From Lihuaxuella thermophila (GTDB taxonomy: Bacteria; Bacillota; Bacilli; Thermoactinomycetales; Thermoactinomycetaceae): a DNA stretch of 64,000 nt. The position numbers and the translations under genes are program-made. Numbering within the stretch: position 1 is the first letter of the stretch; each line of letters opens with the position of its first letter. The notes below the pieces were generated by a model, which saw nothing but the letters and a program-made list of their open reading frames with translations, had not been told where the DNA came from and did not search any database. Shown here one piece after another: positions 57,525-64,000 of the stretch. The stretch lies in the NCBI RefSeq assembly GCF_900110165.1, contig NZ_FOCQ01000001.1, forward strand, positions 1 to 64,000, written 5' to 3'.

Positions 57525-57980
57525 ATGATAAAAATGGATAAAGACTCCATTGAGATCAATTTAAACAAGAAGACTCAAGAAGACCCTCCCAAGAAGCTCT
57601 ATTACATCTTTCCTAAGGACGATCCACAATCCTTTATTGAATTTACCACAGGCAGAAACGATCTCCATCATATTGAGGATGTGGATACTCATATTCTCGT
57701 GCAATTAGAAGAGTATGAAGATGAATATTCGGGGAAGGGAGAAGCTCGGTTCTTCTCTTTTGATGAACGAGAGGAGATGGAAGAATGGATTCGTGAAAGA
57801 GAGGAGAAGGGGGTTCTCCGTTTTGAAGTCCAAGGTGGAATGCTTCTTTTTGCTTGGGATTTTTCTGATGAGGTTGAAGAGAAACAGGATTGGATTCCTC
57901 TTCTTGTTATCATGTTCTTTCTTCTCTCACCTGTCTGGTTCATTGCAGCCGTGATCTTTGCGTATCTATACTTTTTCTAA
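57525..57980 (+). CDS. Acidic protein with C-terminal membrane helix
   Basis: A 151-residue protein not recognised. Its first 120 residues are strongly acidic ('EEYEDEY', 'DEREEMEEWIREREE'), followed by a single C-terminal helix of about 25 hydrophobic residues, so it may be tail-anchored. AAAGGGAAG precedes the start. It lies alone between the membrane gene and a strong terminator. Confidence 0.65.
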   Translation: MIKMDKDSIEINLNKKTQEDPPKKLYYIFPKDDPQSFIEFTTGRNDLHHIEDVDTHILVQLEEYEDEYSGKGEARFFSFDEREEMEEWIREREEKGVLRFEVQGGMLLFAWDFSDEVEEKQDWIPLLVIMFFLLSPVWFIAAVIFAYLYFF

Positions 57981-58001
57981 CTCCAAATGAGGAATGTTTA
58001 A

Positions 58002-58037
58002 AGCAAAAAAGTCCCCGGGTGTGGGGACTTTTTTGCT
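58002..58037. terminator. Strong bidirectional terminator
   Basis: The 15-bp stem agcaaaaaagtcccc/ggggacttttttgct. The 200 bases after it hold only a short coiled-coil-like frame and a promoter. Confidence 0.9.
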
Positions 58038-58203
58038 GAGCTCTGCGTGGCTGAAGACCTTGGCCTGTCTAGAAGGTCGCATGAAGAAGCTGAAAGACGA
58101 AAACAAGCAGTTGAGGAACGCTTTTTATCTCGTCCGGAATAAAAAGGACTATCCCTTTGCAATAACAATATATAACAATATAATCAAAAACGATATTTAT
58201 TTA

Positions 58204-58232
58204 TTGTAAAACGATAAAATATGTGCTAAAGT
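58204..58232 (+). promoter_or_regulatory. Promoter of the DUF2975/XRE/DUF817 unit
   Basis: TTGTAA (58204-58209), a 17-base spacer and TAAAGT (58227-58232). Confidence 0.5.
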
Positions 58233-58264
58233 CAAATTGAAAATCAATCAGTGGGGTGCTTTTT

Positions 58265-58747
58265 ATGAAACGGGAACAAGGTTCAACTCTCTTCTTGAAG
58301 GCAGTGATTATACTGATTGGAATTGCGGTACTTTCTTTATGCATATGGTTGCCTGTGGGAGCCCGCGAAGCTGCGGATTCGAAGACAGAGTATGCTTACT
58401 TGCAATATATCCTTTTACTCTTGTATGTAACGGCGATCCCTTTTTACTTTGCTCTGTATCAGGCTTTCAAACTATTGCAGTATATTGACAGGAACGAAGC
58501 GTTCTCGGAGATGTCTGTAAAGGCGTTGAAGACGATCAAACACTGTGCGTTTGCCATCAGTATCCTGTATGTGGCAGGCTTGCCGCTCTTTTATTTCGTG
58601 GCGGAGAAAGACGACGCTCCGGGGGTTCTGGCACTCGCATTGGTCATTATTTTTGCTTCCATTGTGATTTCAACCTGTGTGGCTGTTCTTCAAAAACTAT
58701 TAAAAAATGCCATCGATATAAAATCAGAAAATGATTTAACGATCTGA
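58265..58747 (+). CDS. DUF2975 membrane protein
   Basis: A 160-residue protein with four membrane helices ('YAYLQYILLLLYVTAIPFYFAL' type segments) of the DUF2975 family, nearly always beside a small XRE regulator, as here. The ATG at 58265 has GGGGTG seven bases upstream. Function unknown. Confidence 0.85.
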   Translation: MKREQGSTLFLKAVIILIGIAVLSLCIWLPVGAREAADSKTEYAYLQYILLLLYVTAIPFYFALYQAFKLLQYIDRNEAFSEMSVKALKTIKHCAFAISILYVAGLPLFYFVAEKDDAPGVLALALVIIFASIVISTCVAVLQKLLKNAIDIKSENDLTI

Positions 58748-58757
58748 GGTGAATCAC

Positions 58758-58973
58758 GTGGCAATCATTATCAATCTTGATGTGATGCTGGCCAAAAGGA
58801 AAATGAGCGTCACCGAGCTCTCAGAGAGGGTCGGAATCACGATGGCCAATATCTCCATTTTGAAAAACGGGAAGGCCAAAGCCATTCGATTATCCACTTT
58901 GGATCGGATTTGCAAGGTTTTGGAATGTCAGCCCGGAGATATTTTGGAATACCGAAGTGAGGAAGACACCTGA
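58758..58973 (+). CDS. XRE-family transcriptional regulator (YozG-like)
   Basis: A 71-residue Cro/CI-type HTH protein with the DNA-binding segment 'ERVGITMANISILKNGKAKAI' and 'DRICKVLECQPGDIL', the YozG pattern. GTG at 58758 is chosen because GAGGTG lies six bases upstream. Partner of the DUF2975 gene ten bases before it and of DUF817 just after. Confidence 0.92.
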   Translation: MAIIINLDVMLAKRKMSVTELSERVGITMANISILKNGKAKAIRLSTLDRICKVLECQPGDILEYRSEEDT

Positions 58974-58974
58974 G

Positions 58975-59865
58975 ATGAAGAAAGCAGGAATCTTGGGGGC
59001 AGAAATCATGAGAGCACTACAACAACTCGTTCGTTTTGGTTGGGAGCAGGCCCTGTCATGCTTGTTCCCCGCCGTCATTTTCGCCTCTTTGGCTATTACA
59101 CAAAACATGCCGTTTCCCTTCCTGCCACGGTATGACTGGCTGCTCATCATCTGCCTTCTGATGCAGTGGTGGATGGTGCGTTCCGGGCTTGAAACACGGG
59201 ATGAATTAAAGGTGATCACCTTATTCCACCTGATCGGACTGGCGCTTGAAATTTTCAAGGTACACATGGGTTCCTGGTCTTATCCGGAGGAAGGATATTT
59301 CAAAATTTTCGGCGTACCTTTGTATAGCGGATTCATGTACGCAAGTGTGGCGAGTTATCTTTGCCAGGCGTGGAGGAGGCTGAAGGTCGAACTGGTCCAT
59401 TGGCCGCCGTTTTGGGCAGTGGTGCCTCTGGCAACCGCGATTTATTTGAATTTTTTCACCCACCATTTTTGGGTTGACGTTCGTTGGTGGTTGACCGGAC
59501 TTGTCATGATCGTCTTTTGGCCATCATGGGTCACATACGAGGTAGGGGGAACCCGTTACCGGATGCCGCTCGCACTTTCTTTTGTGCTCATCGGATTTTT
59601 CATATGGATCGCCGAAAATATCGCAACATTCTTTGGAGCCTGGGAATATCCCAACCAAACCGAGGCATGGAGTCTCGTTCATCCGGGAAAGGTGAGTTCA
59701 TGGTTCTTATTGGTGATTGTCAGCTTTCTTATCGTAGCGACGTTAAAGCAGGTGAAGGGAAAAATTCCGCCTGGGGAGTCCCCGCTGGGATTCATCTCGA
59801 ATGGGAAAGGCAACGACGATTTTGCATCGTATGCAGATAAGAAAAGCGTGGAAACAAAAAACTGA
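58975..59865 (+). CDS. DUF817 Trp-rich membrane protein
   Basis: A 296-residue membrane protein with about eight helices and many tryptophans ('LLMQWWMVRSGLETRDE', 'THHFWVDVRWWLTG', 'FFGAWEYPNQ'), matching DUF817. The start is ATG 58975, next to the XRE stop, with GAGGAAG upstream; a later ATG at 59008 also has a fair site. Function unknown. Confidence 0.85.
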   Translation: MKKAGILGAEIMRALQQLVRFGWEQALSCLFPAVIFASLAITQNMPFPFLPRYDWLLIICLLMQWWMVRSGLETRDELKVITLFHLIGLALEIFKVHMGSWSYPEEGYFKIFGVPLYSGFMYASVASYLCQAWRRLKVELVHWPPFWAVVPLATAIYLNFFTHHFWVDVRWWLTGLVMIVFWPSWVTYEVGGTRYRMPLALSFVLIGFFIWIAENIATFFGAWEYPNQTEAWSLVHPGKVSSWFLLVIVSFLIVATLKQVKGKIPPGESPLGFISNGKGNDDFASYADKKSVETKN

Positions 59866-60000
59866 TTAGAGGGCCACTGGCAGCCGCAGCTCTAGTGGAG
59901 AGCGAAGCGTGTGGGCCAGTCCAATCGTGGGCACGAAACGGATGTCATAATGGGCTAACAGGGTAAGCGTTGCGATATGAGCCTGCAAACGGAGATCAAC
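59866..60000 (-). pseudogene. Fragment resembling a cytochrome P450 C-terminus
   Basis: The minus strand reads 'LQAHIATLTLLAHYDIRFVP' then 'SPLELRLPVAL' and a stop, like the last 45 residues of a P450 (the I/K-L helix to C-terminal beta region). No heme-cysteine motif or other P450 part remains. Weak call; the match is by eye only. Confidence 0.25.
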
Positions 60001-60019
60001 AAAAAAAGGAGAATTGACC

Positions 60020-60496
60020 ATGTCCTCCGGGTTTACAACAAATAATAACCCTGCTGAACCGATTTCAGACCGTGAGATCGTCAATACTCGCATCTTCAAT
60101 GTGTCGCGTGAACTCTTGTTCAATGCTTTCAGCGATCCGGATCACCTGATGCATTGGTGGGGACCTGAAGGCTTTACGAACACGTTTCATGAGTTCGATC
60201 TCCGGCCGGATGGCATTTGGCGCTATGTCATGCACGCTCCCAACGGCGTCGACTACGAGAATAAAAGCGTCTTTGTCAAGGTCGTGAAACCTGAACGGAT
60301 TGTCCTCCGTCATCTGGAGCCGGTCCACGAGTTTCTGCTGACCGTCACCTTCAGTGAGTTTGAAGGAAAGACCGAGCTCAACTGGCGCATGCTCTTCGAA
60401 TCGGCCGCTGAATGTAACAGGGTGAAAAAGTTCGTCACCGAGGCCAACGAACAGAACTTGGATCGCCTTGAGGCCCAACTGGCGAAAATGGTCTGA
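60020..60496 (+). CDS. SRPBCC/AHSA1-family protein
   Basis: A 158-residue START/SRPBCC domain protein of the AHSA1 (activator of Hsp90 ATPase homologue 1-like) type: 'RIFNVSRELLFNAFSDPDHLMHWWGPEGFT', 'FDLRPDGIWRYVMHAPNG'. It binds a hydrophobic ligand; no enzymatic role known. AAAGGAG lies eight bases before the ATG at 60020. Confidence 0.88.
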   Translation: MSSGFTTNNNPAEPISDREIVNTRIFNVSRELLFNAFSDPDHLMHWWGPEGFTNTFHEFDLRPDGIWRYVMHAPNGVDYENKSVFVKVVKPERIVLRHLEPVHEFLLTVTFSEFEGKTELNWRMLFESAAECNRVKKFVTEANEQNLDRLEAQLAKMV

Positions 60497-60604
60497 CACC
60501 TTTCATTCCTTCTGGAAGACACCCAGTGTACCGAACCGGTAAGGGGATGTAAGTCTGACTCTTTTATGAGGAACCAAAAGAATGAAATGATGATAAAGGG
60601 ATGA

Positions 60605-60641
60605 AATCCACAGTAATGTTATTTTTACTGTGGATTTTTTC
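60605..60641. terminator. Bidirectional terminator
   Basis: The stem aatccacagtaa/ttactgtggatt with a T run lies between the SRPBCC gene and the convergent Imm6-like gene. Confidence 0.9.
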
Positions 60642-60649
60642 ATTGGAAA

Positions 60650-61159
60650 TTAAATCTGATTCATGATTTCAGATCGATTAATTTTTTTATGGTTGCCCGC
60701 TGCTGAATAATGTTCGAGCAAATACCGCTTTAGATGCTCTGCCCATCTTTCTTGGTACCCATCCACTTTTTTGATTTTCTCCATAAACCGGTCAATGGAT
60801 TGATCACTTTCCATTTCCAGGACTTGCGGAAGATACTTTGACTTTTCGCATTGATAAGCTTGCCAGATCGCATAACATACGGCATCAATGATACAAAACA
60901 AGATGAGCTTGTTTTGGGGATTGTCTTGTATTTCACCATATCCTTCAATCAAAACCAACGCATCATCTTCATCATCGAACCTCTCATAAAGTTCGTCTCC
61001 ACTGTGCTTTTTCTCTTCCACCCATTCCCAGCACATGTCTATCATTCTTCTGACCAGGTGGTACCACTCATAGTTTCTTGTTTTCTCCGTGATTTTTTCT
61101 GTCAAGGTTAATACATAAGCTACTTTGGCATCTGTATTTACATTGATATACCACTCCAT
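60650..61159 (-). CDS. Imm6-family immunity protein
   Basis: A 169-residue cytosolic protein matching the Imm6 pattern of polymorphic toxin immunity proteins: 'LVRRMIDMCWEWVEEKKHSGDELYERFDDED' type segments and 'CIIDAVCYAIWQAYQCEKSKYLPQVLE'. Its cognate toxin is not visible. Being about 330 bases from the toxin operon on the other strand, it may protect against a toxin of a sister strain. ATG 61159 with AAAGGGG. Confidence 0.7.
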   Translation of the reverse strand: MEWYINVNTDAKVAYVLTLTEKITEKTRNYEWYHLVRRMIDMCWEWVEEKKHSGDELYERFDDEDDALVLIEGYGEIQDNPQNKLILFCIIDAVCYAIWQAYQCEKSKYLPQVLEMESDQSIDRFMEKIKKVDGYQERWAEHLKRYLLEHYSAAGNHKKINRSEIMNQI

Positions 61160-61486
61160 ACGCAAACCCCTTTACTGATGATTTTATTCATATTTTTTAT
61201 CATTTTTTCACGATTCGCATCCCAACAGTCAATACATTTTTTATATTTTCATTCCCTTTTAAAAATAAATTTTTTATGAAAAACATCATTTTATCTTTCC
61301 TCTATTTACCGCTTGACTTAATATAGTTGTATTCCCAAATACAAGACGGATGGTGAAGGGTTATACGAATAAGCATATCCTGCCAACTGTTGAGAGAATT
61401 TCAATAAAAATGGGAGTGTTTTTCGTGCTTCCATTGGCTGATGGTTGAAAACGAATCACAATTTTCAGGGGAGGTGAGACTCAAGC
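61160..61486. other. Divergent promoter region of the toxin locus
   Basis: 326 AT-rich bases between the Imm6-like gene and the signal peptidase gene. A TTGACT (61313-61318) lies in the right place for a plus-strand promoter, with a poor -10 ('AAATAC'). I see no gene. Confidence 0.5.
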
Positions 61487-61954
61487 ATGGTTTTTTCACG
61501 AAAACAAATCCTGATCTGTGTTGGAATCCTGACGGGATTGGTTGTTCTCTATATGATCTGGAATTCTTTTTATGCTTTTTATCAAGCGGAAGGAAAAAGT
61601 ATGGAACCTGCATTGAAAGAGCATGAGATTTATCTCGTTGATAAGACTCCTGAAACCATTCAACGGGGAGACATCATTGTTTTTCGTTCTCCCAAGCATC
61701 GCTACGACTTCATTAAACGGGTGATTGCCCTGCCAAACGAAACAATCGAAATAAAAGACAACCGGGTGTACATCAATGGCCAGCTCCTGCATGAACCCTA
61801 CCTTTCCCGATTTCCTGATATTCAAGATGTTGGCCCGGTCACTGTACCCGACAATCATTACTATGTTTTGGGCGATGAACGTGTTTCCAGTTTTGATAGC
61901 CGACATATGGGAGCCATTCCATATGAGCAAATCATTGGGATTCTTCAACCATAG
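61487..61954 (+). CDS. sip: Signal peptidase I
   Basis: A 155-residue S26 peptidase, single N-terminal membrane helix. Catalytic Ser38 is in 'EGKSMEP' and Lys77 in 'DFIKRVIALP'. It cleaves secretory signal peptides; beside a prepilin-like toxin gene it may be a dedicated processing enzyme (inferred). GGGGAGGTGA precedes the ATG. Confidence 0.92.
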   Translation: MVFSRKQILICVGILTGLVVLYMIWNSFYAFYQAEGKSMEPALKEHEIYLVDKTPETIQRGDIIVFRSPKHRYDFIKRVIALPNETIEIKDNRVYINGQLLHEPYLSRFPDIQDVGPVTVPDNHYYVLGDERVSSFDSRHMGAIPYEQIIGILQP

Positions 61955-61968
61955 AAAGGTGTGGAAAG

Positions 61969-62583
61969 ATGATCGAACTTTTGAAAGGGTATTGGCTTCG
62001 GTTTTGGCGTGAACCACGTGCTGCGATTCGTGATGCAATGAATGAAACGACTCCCTCCCTCACCATCGTGCTTGTTTCCTTATTCGGCATCACTTACTTT
62101 ATCGAGCAAGCATCGAACCGGAATATGGGAGATACCACTTCAGTCGGTGCCATCTTGATCCTTGCCCTGATTCTCGGTCCCATCTTGGGTGCCATTGGAT
62201 GGTTTTTGCTCAGTCTTTGTACATACGGCATGGCCCGTCTTTTAGGAGGTCAGGCGACCTTTCAAGAAACACGGATCGCCACAACCTGGGCAACCATTCC
62301 TTACACATCCAAATGGGTGTTGCTGCTTCCCGAACTGCTCATTTTCCGGGAAGAGCTCTTTACCTCACAAACCCCGATCATGGATCAATCGATGTTCTTG
62401 CTTCTTCTTTTCTTCATTCTGGGATTATTGAATATCGCCATGACCGTCATCTATTTTGTGATCTTTTCCAAGATCGTTGGAGAAGTGCATGAGTTTTCAG
62501 CCTGGAGAGGATTTTCTTCCATTGTTCTCATTCCGGTTGCACTGGTTGTGTTGATGATCGTGATTGCATTGGTCATTTCGTAA
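61969..62583 (+). CDS. Yip1-domain membrane protein
   Basis: A 204-residue protein with five or six helices and a Yip1 domain, with 'GGQATFQETRIATTWATIPY' typical. Role unknown. It lies 14 bases after the signal peptidase and 24 before the toxin, so the three form one unit. An export or anchoring role for the toxin is a guess. Confidence 0.8.
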   Translation: MIELLKGYWLRFWREPRAAIRDAMNETTPSLTIVLVSLFGITYFIEQASNRNMGDTTSVGAILILALILGPILGAIGWFLLSLCTYGMARLLGGQATFQETRIATTWATIPYTSKWVLLLPELLIFREELFTSQTPIMDQSMFLLLLFFILGLLNIAMTVIYFVIFSKIVGEVHEFSAWRGFSSIVLIPVALVVLMIVIALVIS

Positions 62584-62607
62584 TCTGAGAACAAAGGGGA
62601 AGAAGCT

Positions 62608-63906
62608 GTGCCATATTGGAAAACCATCATCAACCATTTGAGCAGGATCTGGTTCTCAAGGCGAGGAAGTTCTACTCTGGAATATGTCATGGTTCTGGCA
62701 GCAGGGGCTCTTCTGGCGAGTTTGTTGTTGGTTGCCGTTACGGATGCACAGGTAAAGGAAGAGCTGAAAGAAAAGGTTGTTCAAGCACTGTCGGGGAATG
62801 CAGGGCAAGTGGATGCCCCGAAAGAAAGCGAGCCTCCAAGTCCGACTGATCCGAAAATCGAAACGCCTCCAACCTCCAACTCGAACACCCCGAATTATAC
62901 GCAGACGCACATTGTAGATGACACCGGAGAAAAGAAAGACGGCGGCGGGTTTGTAGGCTGGCTCAAAGAGAAAGGAAACGGAGTTCTCAATTGGCTGGGG
63001 AAGCAAAAAGATCAAATTTGGAACGATGACCTAAAACGGGCGTACAACGACCCGCTCGGCTATTTGTCCGATGTAATCGGTGCTGAGGACATAAAATATA
63101 CCTGGAACAAAATGACGAGCGATCCTCTCGGTTATCTGAAGGATTCTTGGAATAATGCAAAAGAGCAATTCAAAGCCATTGCCGATAACCCCTGGACATT
63201 GCTCTTCGATCAAGAGCAGTTCATGGAAGGGTTAAACGGCAAAGACAAAGATGGAAAAAGCATTCCTATAGCAAACCGTGTCTATAAAATCGCCGAAAGC
63301 TTACCGCTTCCGACCAAATTACTCAAGATCGGCACAATCGGGAAAAATATTCTTGTTCATAAAGGTTGTACTTGTGAAATTGCTGATAATACTTCGTCCC
63401 AGGGGGGCGGTGCAGGTACAAAAGCCAGCGGTCGGGATGGTGCAAAAGTTTACACAGCCCAAGGTTATGTTGCTTTAGTGAGTAACCGTACCCAGTTAGT
63501 TGGGCATTATAAAGAAGGTACACAGGCATCCATTATATTACGTAACGAACTCAAATTAGCAGGTGTTGAGCCTCCGCCATATCCAAATGCTGCACATCAT
63601 ATTGTTCCTTGGAATGATCGAAGAGCTAGACGGGCTCAACAATTATTAGAGCAGTTCGGTATTGATCCAAACTCGGCAGCTAACGGTGTCTATTTGCCCT
63701 GTAAAAAGAAAGATTGTAACAAGCCGGAGACGACATATATAGGTGATGAAACCCCTCATATAGGGAATCATGGTCTAGAATATATTGAATATGTGACGGA
63801 GAAGTTAGAAGAAGTAAAAGTAAATGGAGGAACAACTTTAGATGCTGTAAAAGTATTAAACAACATTCGAGGTAAATTGTTAAATGGTTCATTATCATTG
63901 AATTGA
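62608..63906 (+). CDS. Prepilin-like polymorphic toxin with AHH nuclease C-terminus
   Basis: A 432-residue protein. Residues 16-46 read like a class III (Flp-like) prepilin: 'RRG|SSTLEYVMVLAAGALLAS', with Gly20 at -1 and Glu25 at +5, followed by a hydrophobic helix. A Pro/Ser/Thr-rich linker, a middle part with two 'DPLGYL' repeats, and a spacer follow. The last ~110 residues hold the AHH motif (Ala329-His330-His331, 'AAHHIVPW') and a later 'HIGNHGLEYIEYV', which mark the AHH nuclease toxin family. GTG start, with AAAGGGGAAG upstream. A probable immunity gene begins 43 bases later. Confidence 0.82.
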   Translation: MPYWKTIINHLSRIWFSRRGSSTLEYVMVLAAGALLASLLLVAVTDAQVKEELKEKVVQALSGNAGQVDAPKESEPPSPTDPKIETPPTSNSNTPNYTQTHIVDDTGEKKDGGGFVGWLKEKGNGVLNWLGKQKDQIWNDDLKRAYNDPLGYLSDVIGAEDIKYTWNKMTSDPLGYLKDSWNNAKEQFKAIADNPWTLLFDQEQFMEGLNGKDKDGKSIPIANRVYKIAESLPLPTKLLKIGTIGKNILVHKGCTCEIADNTSSQGGGAGTKASGRDGAKVYTAQGYVALVSNRTQLVGHYKEGTQASIILRNELKLAGVEPPPYPNAAHHIVPWNDRRARRAQQLLEQFGIDPNSAANGVYLPCKKKDCNKPETTYIGDETPHIGNHGLEYIEYVTEKLEEVKVNGGTTLDAVKVLNNIRGKLLNGSLSLN

Positions 63907-63948
63907 AGAAATAGTATATATTATGAGGTTGATAATGGTGGGATGATC

Positions 63949-64000
63949 ATGAAAGTATGGCAATTAAAAAGTTCGTTAAATGGTTTTGAAACATTGGGGT
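63949..64000 (+). CDS. Probable immunity protein, N-terminal start (partial)
   Basis: ATG at 63949 with GGTGGGATG upstream opens a frame beginning MKVWQLKSSLNGFETLG, cut by the window end. The 'MK[VI]W.L....FE' start recalls Imm11/Imm43-type immunity proteins. Its position after the AHH toxin fits the usual toxin-immunity order. Confidence 0.5.
   Translation, partial: MKVWQLKSSLNGFETLG

Noticed and set aside
58038-58200. Short coiled-coil-like frame reminiscent of an IS3 OrfA C-terminus
   Set aside because: Too short and degenerate to assign, with no inverted repeats or OrfB remnant nearby.

Overview
The window looks like chromosomal DNA of an endospore-forming Firmicute. A family near Thermoactinomycetaceae is a guess from overall gene content, not a proof. 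The evidence is Gram-positive Shine-Dalgarno sites with many GTG/TTG starts, an alpha/beta-type spore protein gene, a SleB-type cell-wall hydrolase, a spore-maturation-like membrane protein, ydaO and S-box riboswitches, and B. subtilis-like arrangements such as nifS divergent from nadBCA.

Layout. 0-2.7 kb: the 3' end of a 23S rRNA gene, a 5S gene, a 1.4-kb stretch without clear genes, then eight tRNA genes. 2.7-14.5 kb: a membrane-anchored degenerate GH18-like protein, a secreted Vpr-like subtilase, mnmA, a KtrB-type K+ channel, a VWA lipoprotein with an exact 11-residue tryptophan repeat, an amino-acid antiporter, and a DUF47/PiT phosphate pair behind PhoP-box-like repeats. 14.5-29.9 kb: azlCD, a nonsense-mutated GNAT gene, a PLC-like hydrolase, pepV, nifS divergent from nadB-nadC-nadA, PH-domain proteins, an MFS exporter, an L,D-transpeptidase that seems to start at ATT, and a HAD hydrolase.

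30-43 kb is a molybdenum cofactor and formate/oxalate island. One strand carries moaC-mog-moeA-mobB-moaE-moaD-moaA plus modA-modB (no modC seen). The other carries mobA, a DUF2294 gene, an OFA-family transporter and an FdhF/YdeP-type molybdoenzyme, with fdhD and a MOSC gene on the first strand. The transporter and molybdoenzyme genes each sit behind a structured leader ending in an intrinsic terminator that I cannot assign to a known riboswitch class.

43-53 kb: sodA, a c-di-AMP riboswitch with a cell-wall hydrolase, a SASP gene, a diacylglycerol-glycosyltransferase-like gene (apparent ATC start), a fumarylacetoacetase-family gene, a SAM-I riboswitch with hom, GNAT genes, rlmD and a nucleoside-recognition-domain protein.

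53-64 kb is accessory. It holds an ABC-F resistance-type gene with two frameshifts but an apparently intact attenuator leader, a TumA/TumE-like toxin-antitoxin pair, a DUF2975/XRE/DUF817 cluster and a polymorphic-toxin locus. That locus has an Imm6-like immunity gene on one strand. On the other it has signal peptidase I, a Yip1-domain membrane protein, a 432-residue protein joining a class III prepilin-like N-terminus to an AHH nuclease C-terminus, and the start of a probable immunity gene cut by the window edge. The prepilin-AHH toxin locus is my best candidate for an undescribed system.
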